Positions 25,716-35,285 are shown, counted from the first letter of the stretch. The stretch is DNA of 64,000 nt from Exiguobacterium sp. RIT594 (GCF_003339585.1 NZ_QPKF01000006.1:62001-126000), one strand, 5' to 3'. The notes: a model not told the origin generated them from the sequence alone. Translations and numbers: made by a program.

Positions 25716-25866
25716 GAATCAAAGTTTAAAATTTACGTTGGACAGATGAACGTTAAGTTTGATGAGTAAAAAATAGTCAGAAAGGTAATAAGATAAGAAG
25801 TGGTTTTGAAACATTTTCCAGTGACAGGTCGTAAAGAAAGATAATCTGTTTAAAGGAGGAATGGCG

Positions 25867-26676
25867 ATGAAGAAGACAAGGTGGATGACGGTCGGTCTCC
25901 TCACAGCGACGATTGGACTGGCAGGGTGTAATAACGAGACCATAGAAGATGGTCAAGGGGAGAACGGGTCGAAACAGCTTTCGAATACGGAGTTGCTGAA
26001 AAAAGCATCGAATGCGCAAGAAGACATTAAATCGTTCCGGATGGAAGGAACGACGGCATCGGATGTTGGCGACATGACGGTCGATCAGAGGGTAACGGTC
26101 GATCTAATTCAGGAACCGCTCGCCATGCATCAGACGGTTAATATGAAAAACCCTCAAGATGGAAAAGATCTTCAGGTGGAAAGTTATATCATGGATGATA
26201 AGTTGTACCTCTCTCAAAATGATCAGTGGTTTGTTCAGGATGCATCCCAACTAGGTGAGATGATGAATCAGATGAAATCAACCGTCTCAACAGATAAAAA
26301 CCTGCAATTACTGAAAAAGTATAAAGACAGCTGGACAGTTAAAAAGACCGGTAACGTCTATCAGGTGGATGTGGATTTAAAAGGGGATCAGTTGAAAGCG
26401 TTTATGAAGGATTCGCTGGAACAGTCCGGTCAATTTAATCAAATGAAAGAGGTCATGGATCAAATTGAGTATAAAAAGATGGTCTACTCGATGACCTACG
26501 ACGCAAAAACCTACTATCCAAAAACGATGGATATGGAGATGGAGTTTGCGGTTGACGGGAAAACGGACTTTTCGATGAAAAATGAATCGACGTTCTCGAA
26601 ATTTAATGAAATTCCAGCTATAAAATTGCCGATGGAAGCTAAAAATGCACAGGAATTGCCGGGCGGTAATCAGTAA
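25867..26676 (+). CDS. Lipoprotein, DUF6612/LppX-like
   Basis: Surface lipoprotein of 269 residues: signal peptide with GLAGC lipobox, then a domain that starts LLKKASNAQEDIKSFRMEGT and continues as a long antiparallel beta sheet with alternating hydrophobic residues, as in LolA/LppX-like lipid-binding lipoproteins. Function unknown; membrane-stress or lipid carriage roles are possible. ATG at 25867 is seven bases after AAGGAGG; the earlier ATG is adjacent to it. Single gene with its own terminator. Transcribed divergently from the alkaline phosphatase. Confidence 0.75.
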   Translation: MKKTRWMTVGLLTATIGLAGCNNETIEDGQGENGSKQLSNTELLKKASNAQEDIKSFRMEGTTASDVGDMTVDQRVTVDLIQEPLAMHQTVNMKNPQDGKDLQVESYIMDDKLYLSQNDQWFVQDASQLGEMMNQMKSTVSTDKNLQLLKKYKDSWTVKKTGNVYQVDVDLKGDQLKAFMKDSLEQSGQFNQMKEVMDQIEYKKMVYSMTYDAKTYYPKTMDMEMEFAVDGKTDFSMKNESTFSKFNEIPAIKLPMEAKNAQELPGGNQ

Positions 26677-26693
26677 ATGTAATCTGGTATAAA

Positions 26694-26739
26694 AAAGCAA
26701 ACGTCTTTTCGGGAAGAATCCGAGAAGGCGTTTGCTTTT
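26694..26739 (+). terminator. Terminator after the lipoprotein gene
   Basis: AAGCAAACGTCTTTTCGG / CCGAGAAGGCGTTTGCTT stem followed by TTTTGA. Confidence 0.85.
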
Positions 26740-26878
26740 GATTTAATCATTTCTAGACTATTAATTTGAAAAATATAAGTGGTGCAATCGTCTGCATCTG
26801 AAATTAAGTATTGACAATAATCTGTAAATTCTGAAAAGATAGAAAAGTACATAGTGAATTAAAAGGAGGGGAAACAGA

Positions 26879-28237
26879 ATGGGTACATCGTTCAGTGATT
26901 GGATTGGCACGGTATCGGATTTCGTATGGGGACCGCCGTTGCTTATCTTTTTGGTCGGTACGGGGATTTACTTGACGATACGACTCGGATTCATTCAAAT
27001 TACCAAGCTTCCGTATGCATTGAAACTGGCATTCACGAAACATCAGGACGATACGTCGGAAGGGGATATCAGTCATTTCCAGGCATTGATGACAGCACTC
27101 GCGGCGACGGTCGGTACGGGGAATATCGTTGGTGTTGCAACTGCAGTCGTCCTCGGGGGACCGGGTGCCATCGTCTGGATGTGGTTATCCGGATTGTTCG
27201 GGATGGCGACGAAGTATGCCGAGGCGATTCTTGCCGTCAAGTACCGTGTCGTCGATGAGAAGGGACAGATGGCCGGGGGGCCGATGTACTATCTCGAACG
27301 GGGATTAAAACAGAAATGGCTCGGCGTGTTGTTTGCCGCGTTTGCTTCGCTTGCCGCCTTCGGGATCGGTAATGGTGTTCAGACGAACTCTGTTGCACTG
27401 GCGATGAAATCGACGTTCGACGTGCCGTTGTATGTGACGGGGATTGTCCTGATGGTGGCGACGGGGGTCGTCATTATTGGTGGAGTTAAGTCGATCGGGA
27501 AAGTCGTCAGTTATTTTGTCCCGTTCATGATTTTCTTCTACGTCGGAAGTGGTCTCTTGATCATGGTCATGAACTTTGATTTGATTCCGGGTGCACTCGC
27601 GACGATCTTCAGCAGTACGTTCTCGAATGAAGCCATCACCGGTGGTGCCATTGGTGCTGCGATTCGTTACGGGGTCGCCCGTGGGGTTTTCTCGAATGAA
27701 GCGGGTCTCGGTTCTGCACCGATTGCAGCTGCCGCTGCAAAAACGGATTTCCCGGGACGTCAGGCACTCGTCTCCATGACGCAGGTGTTTCTCGATACGC
27801 TTGTTGTCTGTTCAATGACCGGCTTGACGCTTGTCATGGGTGGTCAACTCGATAAAAAGCTGGAAGGGGTCGAATTGACGACAGCCAGCTTTGAAGTGTT
27901 CCTTGGACCGGCCGGAAAGTATATCGTGACGATTGGTCTTGTCATGTTCGCTTTCTCGACCGTTCTCGGATGGTCCTATTACGGTGAAAAATCCATCTAT
28001 TATCTGTTTGGTCAAAAGTCGATTTTACCGTACCGGATTCTGTTTGTTCTCGTCGCGGGACTTGGGGCGATGACGACGAACTTGAATATGGTCTGGGCGA
28101 TTTCCGACGTCTTCAACGGACTGATGGCCATTCCGAACTTGATCGGTTTGATTGGTCTGTCCGGTGTCGTCATTGCGGAAACCCGACTGTTCCGCGAACA
28201 GCTGAAACGGGAAGAGGCCGAACGACGAATTTCATAG
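26879..28237 (+). CDS. Sodium:alanine symporter (AGCS family)
   Basis: Imports alanine or glycine with sodium or protons across the cytoplasmic membrane. 452 residues, about ten membrane helices. The AGCS signature region GTGNIVGVATA is at about residues 80-90 and GVARGVFSNEAGLGSAP at about 262-278. GGAGGGG precedes the ATG. A TTGACA lies at 26811-26816 but its -10 is weak. Close relatives in Bacillus are called AlsT, but some transport other small amino acids. Confidence 0.92.
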   Translation: MGTSFSDWIGTVSDFVWGPPLLIFLVGTGIYLTIRLGFIQITKLPYALKLAFTKHQDDTSEGDISHFQALMTALAATVGTGNIVGVATAVVLGGPGAIVWMWLSGLFGMATKYAEAILAVKYRVVDEKGQMAGGPMYYLERGLKQKWLGVLFAAFASLAAFGIGNGVQTNSVALAMKSTFDVPLYVTGIVLMVATGVVIIGGVKSIGKVVSYFVPFMIFFYVGSGLLIMVMNFDLIPGALATIFSSTFSNEAITGGAIGAAIRYGVARGVFSNEAGLGSAPIAAAAAKTDFPGRQALVSMTQVFLDTLVVCSMTGLTLVMGGQLDKKLEGVELTTASFEVFLGPAGKYIVTIGLVMFAFSTVLGWSYYGEKSIYYLFGQKSILPYRILFVLVAGLGAMTTNLNMVWAISDVFNGLMAIPNLIGLIGLSGVVIAETRLFREQLKREEAERRIS

Positions 28238-28254
28238 AATTTCTGACGGTGCAC

Positions 28255-28295
28255 AAAACCCCGCATTCTCATATGGAGAGTGCGGGGTTTGTTTG
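28255..28295 (+). terminator. Bidirectional terminator between the symporter and treC
   Basis: AAACCCCGCATTCTC / GAGAGTGCGGGGTTT with T residues on both sides. Confidence 0.85.
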
Positions 28296-28296
28296 A

Positions 28297-29940
28297 TTAA
28301 GTCGTTTGATACAGCATGAGGGATTCGTACGGGCGTAATGTGACTTGCCCTGACGCCTCTAAGACATCCGGATAATTCTGAATCAGAACCTGATGATCCA
28401 GCCACTCGTCCGGTAACGTGAACGAAGCTGCCGTACCGTAAAAGTTCGACAGGACGAGAACTTGTTCGTCGTCGGTCGTCCGTTCGTACGCCCAAAGCGA
28501 GAGATCGTCAGGTGTCAGAAGCCGGTAACTTCCGTTCGTCAAGACGTCATATTGTTTGCGCAGGTGAATCAGCTGCTTGTAATGATAGAAGACCGAGTCC
28601 GGATCGGCAAGCGCTGCTTCGACATTAATCGAAGTATGGTTTTCAGGAACCGGAATCCACGGTGTTGCCGTCGAGAAACCGGCGTGCGGGGACGCATCCC
28701 ACTGCATCGGTGTCCGGGCATTATCGCGGGATTTTTGACGGATTGCGGCCAAAATATCAGCTTCTGTTTCACCGAGTGACGCTTTTTCGGTATACGCGTT
28801 CAGTGTCTCGACATCCCGGTAATCCGCCAAGTCGGTGAAGTCCGGATTCGGTGTGCCAATTTCTTCGCCCTGGTAGATGTATGGTGTACCTTGCAAACCG
28901 TGTAACGTCGTTGCGAGCATCTTCGCACTTTCGATCCGGTAAACCGTATCGTCACCAAACCGGCTGACGACGCGGGGCTGGTCATGGTTACACCAGAAAA
29001 TCGCATTCCAGGCATTTCCCTGCATCCCGCCCTGCCAGTCGGAGAGAATCCGTTTCAGCTCGAGGAAATCGAACGGGGCTGCCGTCCATTTCTCTCCGTT
29101 CGGATAATCAACTTTCAAGTGGTGGAAGTTGAAGGTCATTTTCAGTTCCTGCTCGTTCAGATTCGAGTAACGGAGGCAATGATCGAGTGTCGTTGACGAC
29201 ATCTCACCGACCGTCATCAAGTCATGACCGGCAAAGACACGTTGGTTCATCTCCTGCAGGTAGTCATGGACGCGTGGACCGTCTGTATAGTATTTTCGGC
29301 CGTCACCGGTCGGGTCATCCGCAAAACTGTCATCTTTTGAAATCAAATTGATGACGTCGAGCCGGAAACCGCGGACGCCTTTATCGCGCCAGAAGCCCAT
29401 CATCTGATAGACGGCTTCCCGGAGCGCCGGGTTTTCCCAGTTGAAATCAGCTTGCGTCTTGTCGAACAGATGCAGGTAATACTTACCGGCGACGTCGTCG
29501 AACGACCAGGCCGGTCCACCGAATTTTGATACCCAGTCCGTCGGTTCGTCCCGCCAGATGAAGTAATCGTGGTAGGGGCTATCAGGATTTCGTCCTTGCT
29601 GGAACCAGTCGTGGTCGGTCGAACAGTGATTGACGACGATATCCATCATGACGGATAACTGGCGTTTGTTTGCTTCTGCAATCAATTGATCGAAGTCTGC
29701 CATCGTCCCGTAAGACGGGTCAATCGCATAATAGTCACTGACGTCATAGCCGTTGTCGCGTTGCGGGGACGCGTAGACCGGCGTCAGCCACAGGTAATCG
29801 ACGCCGAGGTCAGCCAGGTAATCGAGTTTCGCCGTCACACCGCGCAGCGTACCGGTCGCTTTGCCTTCCGGGCTGTAAAAACTTTTCGGGTAGATTTGAT
29901 AGACGGCGGATTTACGCCAGTCGGTTGTCGTAAGAGTCAT
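28297..29940 (-). CDS. treC: Trehalose-6-phosphate hydrolase (GH13 alpha-glucosidase)
   Basis: Splits imported trehalose-6-phosphate into glucose and glucose-6-phosphate. 547 residues, GH13 oligo-1,6-glucosidase/TreC group. Conserved regions DIVVNHCS, nucleophile Asp in GFRLDVINLI, acid Glu in LMTVGEMS and FWCNHDQPR are all present. AAAGGTG is nine bases before the ATG. The TreC rather than oligo-glucosidase call rests on its position 23 bases after the trehalose PTS gene and on the nearby GntR regulator. B. subtilis calls this gene treA. Confidence 0.9.
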   Translation of the reverse strand: MTLTTTDWRKSAVYQIYPKSFYSPEGKATGTLRGVTAKLDYLADLGVDYLWLTPVYASPQRDNGYDVSDYYAIDPSYGTMADFDQLIAEANKRQLSVMMDIVVNHCSTDHDWFQQGRNPDSPYHDYFIWRDEPTDWVSKFGGPAWSFDDVAGKYYLHLFDKTQADFNWENPALREAVYQMMGFWRDKGVRGFRLDVINLISKDDSFADDPTGDGRKYYTDGPRVHDYLQEMNQRVFAGHDLMTVGEMSSTTLDHCLRYSNLNEQELKMTFNFHHLKVDYPNGEKWTAAPFDFLELKRILSDWQGGMQGNAWNAIFWCNHDQPRVVSRFGDDTVYRIESAKMLATTLHGLQGTPYIYQGEEIGTPNPDFTDLADYRDVETLNAYTEKASLGETEADILAAIRQKSRDNARTPMQWDASPHAGFSTATPWIPVPENHTSINVEAALADPDSVFYHYKQLIHLRKQYDVLTNGSYRLLTPDDLSLWAYERTTDDEQVLVLSNFYGTAASFTLPDEWLDHQVLIQNYPDVLEASGQVTLRPYESLMLYQTT

Positions 29941-29963
29941 ATCAGGTCACACCTTTCTAAAAC

Positions 29964-31403
29964 TTAGGCTGCCTCTTTAAGTGCCGCTTTGCGGGCACGT
30001 TTCGTCGAGACGTAATGGAACAGGAACGTACAGACAATCGGAACGATAATGGCGATGACCATCCCGATGATGAAGGACAGAATCGATCCGGGAACGATCG
30101 AGATGAAGGCCGGAAGACCGCCGACACCGATTGCCGGTGCGAGTACTCCACTGACAGCGATGAATGAAGATGCAATCGCAGATCCGACCAGTGCCGCATA
30201 AAACGGATACTTGAACCGGAGATTGACCCCGAACATGGCGGGTTCGGTGATTCCGAAGTAAGCCGAGATGGCGGAAGTCGATGCCATGTTTTTATCATTG
30301 ACGTTTTTCGCGAGGAACAGCATCGCAAGTGTCGCCGATCCTTGAGCGATGTTCGAGATGGCAATCATCGGCCAGATGAACGTCGTCCCGCTTTGACCGA
30401 TCAGTTGTAGATCGACGGCGATGAACATGTGGTGCATCCCAGTGATGACGAGTGGGGCGTAAAGGGCACCAAATAGCAACGCACCAAGAAGTGGAACGGC
30501 TTCAAACGTATTGACGACGCCGATTGTAATCCAGTCTCCGATTTGACGCGTGACCGGTCCGATGACGGCAAGGGCCAGGAAGCCGGTTAATGTGATCGTC
30601 GTGATCGGGACGACGAGCAGCTGAATCGCATTCGGAACACGATTCTTGAGCCAGCGTTCGATCGTACTTAAGACGTAAGCGGCAGCGAGGACCGGTAAAA
30701 TCTGTCCTTGATAACCGACTTTTTCGATTTCAAATAAGCCGAGGATATTGAATGTCGGAATGTCCCCTTTCAACGCACTTTGACCGTAATTCCAGGCATT
30801 CAGGAGATCCGGGTGCACGAGCATCAATCCCATGACAATCCCGAGGATTTCACTGCCGCCAAAGCGTTTCGTGGCGGACCATCCGACCAATGCCGGCAGG
30901 AAGACGAAGGCTGTGTTCGCCATCATGTTGATTAAATCCCATAAACCCTGCAGGTTCGGATACCGTTCGATCATCGTCTTGCCGCCAAACTCGATGCCGA
31001 ACAGATTGTTAATTCCCATTAACAGTCCGGCGACGATGATAGCCGGGATGATCGGCATGAAGACATCGGAAAAGACTTTGATCAGTTTTTGGAACGGATT
31101 CATTTTCGAGGCACCGGACGATTTGACGTCGGCGATTGTCGTTGCCTGTAAACCGGTCAATTGAATGAACTCGGCATAGACACGGTCGACGTCACCGGCG
31201 CCGATGACGATTTGATAGACACCTGCATTCAAGAAGGCTCCTTTGACGAGTGGCACTTCGAGTAACGCTTCTTGCTCGACCAGACTTTGATCTTTCAGCG
31301 TTAAACGAAGGCGGGTGACACAATGAGCGGCCTGCTCGACGTTATCTTTACCACCGATTCGTTCGATGATTTGTTCTGCAATTTGCCGATAGTTGGGCTT
31401 CAT
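29964..31403 (-). CDS. treP: Trehalose-specific PTS enzyme IIBC
   Basis: Imports and phosphorylates trehalose. 479 residues: EIIB domain at about 1-85 with phosphorylated Cys28 (AAHCVTRLRL), then the EIIC membrane domain with about ten helices. No EIIA domain is present, so it depends on a separate glucose-type EIIA. ATG at 31403 has AAAGGAG eight bases upstream. Controlled by a promoter with two embedded palindromes and a cre site. Substrate specificity is inferred from treC and treR. Confidence 0.92.
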   Translation of the reverse strand: MKPNYRQIAEQIIERIGGKDNVEQAAHCVTRLRLTLKDQSLVEQEALLEVPLVKGAFLNAGVYQIVIGAGDVDRVYAEFIQLTGLQATTIADVKSSGASKMNPFQKLIKVFSDVFMPIIPAIIVAGLLMGINNLFGIEFGGKTMIERYPNLQGLWDLINMMANTAFVFLPALVGWSATKRFGGSEILGIVMGLMLVHPDLLNAWNYGQSALKGDIPTFNILGLFEIEKVGYQGQILPVLAAAYVLSTIERWLKNRVPNAIQLLVVPITTITLTGFLALAVIGPVTRQIGDWITIGVVNTFEAVPLLGALLFGALYAPLVITGMHHMFIAVDLQLIGQSGTTFIWPMIAISNIAQGSATLAMLFLAKNVNDKNMASTSAISAYFGITEPAMFGVNLRFKYPFYAALVGSAIASSFIAVSGVLAPAIGVGGLPAFISIVPGSILSFIIGMVIAIIVPIVCTFLFHYVSTKRARKAALKEAA

Positions 31404-31446
31404 CTCACATTCTCCTTTGGGATTGAACTGAAGACTCATTTTGAAA

Positions 31447-31460
31447 TGAAAACGTTTTCT
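31447..31460 (-). promoter_or_regulatory. Catabolite-responsive element (cre) in the tre leader
   Basis: TGAAAACGTTTTCT fits the CcpA consensus TGWAANCGNTNWCA except for the last base. It lies about 10-25 bases downstream of the predicted transcription start, a position typical of CcpA roadblock repression. Confidence 0.7.
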
Positions 31461-31475
31461 TATATGCGCACACTC

Positions 31476-31505
31476 ATCTTAACTTATCTATATAAGTTAA
31501 GTCAA
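31476..31505 (-). promoter_or_regulatory. treP-treC promoter
   Basis: On the minus strand TTGACT at 31505-31500, 18 bases, TAAGAT at 31481-31476. Operator 1 fills the spacer. Confidence 0.7.
31481..31498. promoter_or_regulatory. TreR-type operator 1
   Basis: Palindrome AACTTATCTATATAAGTT with seven-base perfect arms, between the -35 and -10 of the tre promoter. Binding by the GntR-type TreR encoded at 34529 is inferred. Confidence 0.7.
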
Positions 31506-31506
31506 C

Positions 31507-31524
31507 AACTTATATAGATAAGTT
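31507..31524. promoter_or_regulatory. TreR-type operator 2
   Basis: AACTTATATAGATAAGTT, the exact reverse complement of operator 1, just upstream of the -35. Centres are 26 bp apart. Confidence 0.7.
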
Positions 31525-31609
31525 TGAAGCCGCTTTGATCATATAAAAAAGACCGGCCCGAAAGCTGGTCTTCAAGGAGAAAAGATTACGTTGGAGTCAG
31601 TCTTGTTTT

Positions 31610-34396
31610 TCAGGAAGATTGCAGTGCCTCAAAGACGAAGTGGGACTGCTTCACATCCAAGTACTGACATTCATATTCGATCTGACCGTTATCCAGTTCG
31701 ATCGCCTGAAGCGGTCGGACCGGAATCGGCTGTTGCTTCAAAATCAAAACGAGTTCAATCCCTTCATGAACAGGCAGATGTAGCGGGGAATAGAAGGAGA
31801 CACTATGCATGGTCCCTTTGGAGACCGCGATATTTGTTCGACCGACGTGGATATCCTGTCCGTTCAGCCGTTGAATCGTAATCGAAGCATCGACCGTCCG
31901 GGTGCTGATCGGGGCAGTCATCGCTTCCATCGCTGCAATCTGCCGTTCGCGCATGGCGCGTTCGAAATGGACTTTAGGTAACGGTTTACTGAACAAGTAT
32001 CCTTGGATGGTCGTACATTCGAGTCCTCGTAAGAAGTGGAGTTGTCCCATCGTCTCGACACCTTCTGCGACGACATCCATGCCGAATTCCTTTGCCATGA
32101 AGAGGACGCTCCTTACGACGGATTGTGTTTTTTTATCCTGGACCAGCGTGGTCGCGAACTGCCGGTCAATCTTAATCGTATCAATCGGATACTGTTGCAG
32201 ATAAGAGATTGATGAATAGCCTTTTCCGAAATCATCCAAGGCAATCTTGATGCCCATTTGACTGAGCATCTGAAGTGACTGCTGAATCTTACTGTTATCA
32301 AACAAGACATCGGTCTCGAGAATTTCGATTTCAAGCATGCTTGGGGAAACACCGAAGCGCTGGAGTGTTTCCTGGCAGGTCTCGGCAAAGTTTCCATGAA
32401 TCAAGCGTTTTGGAGAAACGTTGATTGAAATCGGAACGATCGGTAAGTCGGCAAGAATCCATTGATTGATATTCCGGCATGTTTCTTCGAGCACCCAGTC
32501 GGCAATCAGGATATGCATCTCGCTTTCCTCGGATAACGGAATGAAATCGTTTGGCGGAATCCGGCCCCAGTCCGGATGTTGCCAGCGGATTAATGCTTCT
32601 GCTCCGACAATCGTTCCGGACCACGCGTTAACTTTTGGCTGATACTCAAGGAACAGTTCGTTCCGGCGGATAGCCGTTCGGATACTTTTTTGAAGTTGAT
32701 GGCGCCGGTAAGTCTCGATATTGAACGTCGAGGAATAGACACTGTATTCATTCACACGGGCCCGACCGAGGGCGATGCTCGCTGTTTTAACAAGGTCTTC
32801 CGCCGAATCCGCATCTTCCGGGAACCGGCTCACGCCGATGCCGATTGACGGGTACCATTCGTAGGAATCGACGACGATTTTTTGTTTGGACAGTTCAATC
32901 AATTGTTCACAGATCTTGTTGATTGAACATTCTTCGACGACGTTCGGGAACAAGACGATGTATTCGTCTCCGTAGAGGTGACCAAAGTAAGAAGCAGTCG
33001 GCAGGTGGTGTAACAATTGTGTTGCTGTTTTTGACAACCACTTATCCCCAATCGGATAACCGAAATCATGATTGATGTCCTGTAAGGCATTGTAACTGAC
33101 CGTCAAGACGCTGAACGTGGGATAAGTAGCAATCCATTGGTTCATTTGTTCAAGAACCAGTGTCCGGTTCGGCAGTCCCGTCACCCGGTCATGCATCGCC
33201 AGTTGAAAAATTTTCTCTTCCTGTTGTTTTAACTGTGTGATGTCCTGAATGACACTTTGGAAAGCGGAGACGACACCGTCTGCGCCACGGATCGGTGTCC
33301 GGTTTTCTAAAATCCAATGAATCATCTCATCGTGACGGATCCGATAGGAGACTTCGGACTCATGATTGGCGAGAACCCGGTGATAACTCGCTTCGACTTT
33401 TGATCGATCTTCGGGAAGAATCAAATCCTCGATCCAGAGCCCGTCGACCTGTTGGTGCCGGTGCAGTAATCCTTCAAAGATATTTTCAAATCCCCGTGTG
33501 TGAAAATCAATCTTTTTTTGATCAATATCGTACCGGTAAATCGCACTCGTCGACACTTGTTGGAACGTTAAAAACTTTTCTTTTTCATCATGAAGTTGTT
33601 TATCCAATGATTTGTGTTCCGAAAGATTGTAGAGAACACAAGTGAGCTCTGCCTGTTGTTGCCGGTCATCTTGCCGGAACGCACATCGGCAGAAGATATC
33701 CTGATAACCATGCTGTGGATGAAGGACACGTGTTTCGATGTCGAGTGAAGGCAAACAGCGGTTTGTTTTCAACAAATCCAGATACTCACGAAACTCCTGT
33801 TGGTCAGCAGGATGAATCCGTTGTAAAAACTCTTGTTTAGACAAACGTTTGAGCTGTTCGGGCAGGACTCCGAATAATTCCGCGAACGAGTCGGAGGAGC
33901 GCAACAGGTTACCGTGCTCATTGAATGCGGCCAGGGCGATTCCCGGAAGTGTTTCGACCAATTGCTGATCAAACTGAATCGAGTCCATCTGCTGTCTCAT
34001 CAGTCGGTTTGTTGTTAAATCGCGAGCAATTCCATATGCCCCGACAATCAGACCATTGGCGAAAATCGGAATATTGACGATCATCATTTCCAGATAATGA
34101 CCTTTCGAATGCCGGATGCGTGCCGTATACGTCTCGCTTTTTCCCTGCATGACCTGTTGAAAATGGAACACTGTACTGTCTTGATCGTCTGGATGAACAA
34201 AATGTTTGAAGTGGTTCATTAAAGCGTCTCTCGTATAGCCCAGTAATAGGGATGTTTTATCATTTAGACGCGTGACGCGTCCTAATATGTCGAGCGTATA
34301 AATCGCATCCGGATGGTTTTCCATGAAGTGTTCATCAATGGTGGATACGTCCTGACCGCGTTTTAGTAAAGTATGTAGTCCTTTCATAAATGGCAA
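31610..34396 (-). CDS. Cytoplasmic PAS-PAS-PAS-GGDEF-EAL protein, probable c-di-GMP phosphodiesterase
   Basis: About 928 residues without membrane segments. Three PAS-like domains (about 25-130, 145-265 and 285-390) precede a degenerate GGDEF domain reading YGDEY, and an EAL domain with intact EALIRW, DDFGKGYSS, KIDRQF and EGVET motifs. The last 100 residues form a beta-rich, PilZ-like tail. This predicts c-di-GMP hydrolysis rather than synthesis. The start is TTG; 34396 is chosen as eight bases after GGAGG, but TTG at 34402 or ATG at 34387 are possible. The gene sits between treP and treR. Confidence 0.88.
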   Translation of the reverse strand: MPFMKGLHTLLKRGQDVSTIDEHFMENHPDAIYTLDILGRVTRLNDKTSLLLGYTRDALMNHFKHFVHPDDQDSTVFHFQQVMQGKSETYTARIRHSKGHYLEMMIVNIPIFANGLIVGAYGIARDLTTNRLMRQQMDSIQFDQQLVETLPGIALAAFNEHGNLLRSSDSFAELFGVLPEQLKRLSKQEFLQRIHPADQQEFREYLDLLKTNRCLPSLDIETRVLHPQHGYQDIFCRCAFRQDDRQQQAELTCVLYNLSEHKSLDKQLHDEKEKFLTFQQVSTSAIYRYDIDQKKIDFHTRGFENIFEGLLHRHQQVDGLWIEDLILPEDRSKVEASYHRVLANHESEVSYRIRHDEMIHWILENRTPIRGADGVVSAFQSVIQDITQLKQQEEKIFQLAMHDRVTGLPNRTLVLEQMNQWIATYPTFSVLTVSYNALQDINHDFGYPIGDKWLSKTATQLLHHLPTASYFGHLYGDEYIVLFPNVVEECSINKICEQLIELSKQKIVVDSYEWYPSIGIGVSRFPEDADSAEDLVKTASIALGRARVNEYSVYSSTFNIETYRRHQLQKSIRTAIRRNELFLEYQPKVNAWSGTIVGAEALIRWQHPDWGRIPPNDFIPLSEESEMHILIADWVLEETCRNINQWILADLPIVPISINVSPKRLIHGNFAETCQETLQRFGVSPSMLEIEILETDVLFDNSKIQQSLQMLSQMGIKIALDDFGKGYSSISYLQQYPIDTIKIDRQFATTLVQDKKTQSVVRSVLFMAKEFGMDVVAEGVETMGQLHFLRGLECTTIQGYLFSKPLPKVHFERAMRERQIAAMEAMTAPISTRTVDASITIQRLNGQDIHVGRTNIAVSKGTMHSVSFYSPLHLPVHEGIELVLILKQQPIPVRPLQAIELDNGQIEYECQYLDVKQSHFVFEALQSS

Positions 34397-34500
34397 TGGC
34401 AAAACCTCCAGTTAAAAAATATAAAAAGAAACCTAAAATTTGGTTCACATTTTTATAATATAACATTCAAATGGAAGAATGAACGTTTCGTTCAAAAAAA

Positions 34501-34530
34501 CAAAAAAAGGACTCTGAGTTTAGAGTCCTT
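34501..34530 (-). terminator. Terminator at the end of treR
   Basis: On the minus strand AAGGACTCT / AGAGTCCTT with a six-base loop and seven T. It overlaps the treR stop codon and separates treR from the downstream GGDEF/EAL gene. Confidence 0.85.
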
Positions 34531-35239
34531 AGCGGCGGGCAATATCCGTGAATTGAAACTTATCGAGCCGGTGACGCGACTGTGTCCGTTCAAAATGCTG
34601 ACCCTCGTAATAATACGTATCATTCGTAATGACGATGACATGGGAGGTGCCCTCGAGATCCAGATACTGCTGATCTTCCGCCGTCGCGGGTTGAGCCTCG
34701 ATTTTTCGTTTGGCATAACTGATCTGCCGTCCGAGTGTCTGTTCGATATACGCATAAATCGACGCACCGGCAATTTCTTTCGTCAAACCGGGGACGAGGG
34801 ACGTCACGAACAGGTTGATATCAAAGATGACCCGCTCCCCGTCAATCGACCGGACCCGTTTGACCTGCGTGAGCGACGTACCGGGTGTGACATGGAACAA
34901 CTGGGCAAGTTCCTCGGTCGCTTCGAGCAGCTCACAGGAAATGACATCGGTCTTGACGTCATGTTCGCCGATTTGCCGGTTTGCTTCAGAAAAGCTGACG
35001 ATGCCGTTGAACTGAAAGGCAATCGCATCCTGACTGAGTACGAAGACTCCTTTTCCCTGGTGTTTGCGGACGAACCCCTTGTCCTGCAAGGCATCGATTG
35101 CCTTGCGGACCGTGCCGCGACTGGCACCGAATTCCTGCATCAATTCCGTTTCCGAAGGGAGTTTAGTTTCAGCCGGTAACGTACCGCCCTGAATCTGGTC
35201 GACCAGTTGTTGATAAATCTGAAGATATTTTGGCATCAT
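34529..35239 (-). CDS. treR: GntR-family trehalose operon repressor
   Basis: Transcription repressor of 236 residues: N-terminal GntR winged helix (about 1-68, LPSETELMQEFGASRGTVRKA) and a C-terminal UTRA effector domain that in TreR binds trehalose-6-phosphate. AAAGGA stands eight bases before the ATG. It probably binds the two palindromes before treP, 3.7 kb away. Identification as TreR follows from family (HutC/UTRA) and locus. Confidence 0.87.
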   Translation of the reverse strand: MMPKYLQIYQQLVDQIQGGTLPAETKLPSETELMQEFGASRGTVRKAIDALQDKGFVRKHQGKGVFVLSQDAIAFQFNGIVSFSEANRQIGEHDVKTDVISCELLEATEELAQLFHVTPGTSLTQVKRVRSIDGERVIFDINLFVTSLVPGLTKEIAGASIYAYIEQTLGRQISYAKRKIEAQPATAEDQQYLDLEGTSHVIVITNDTYYYEGQHFERTQSRHRLDKFQFTDIARR

Positions 35240-35285
35240 CGATTCCGTCCTTTATCCAAAGTGTTGGGGATAGTGTAGCACGGAA

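Noticed and set aside
31610-34396. Frameshift or pseudogene in the second GGDEF/EAL gene
   Set aside because: The frame is open over its full length and only the GGDEF motif is degenerate; TTG start is plausible with a good ribosome site.
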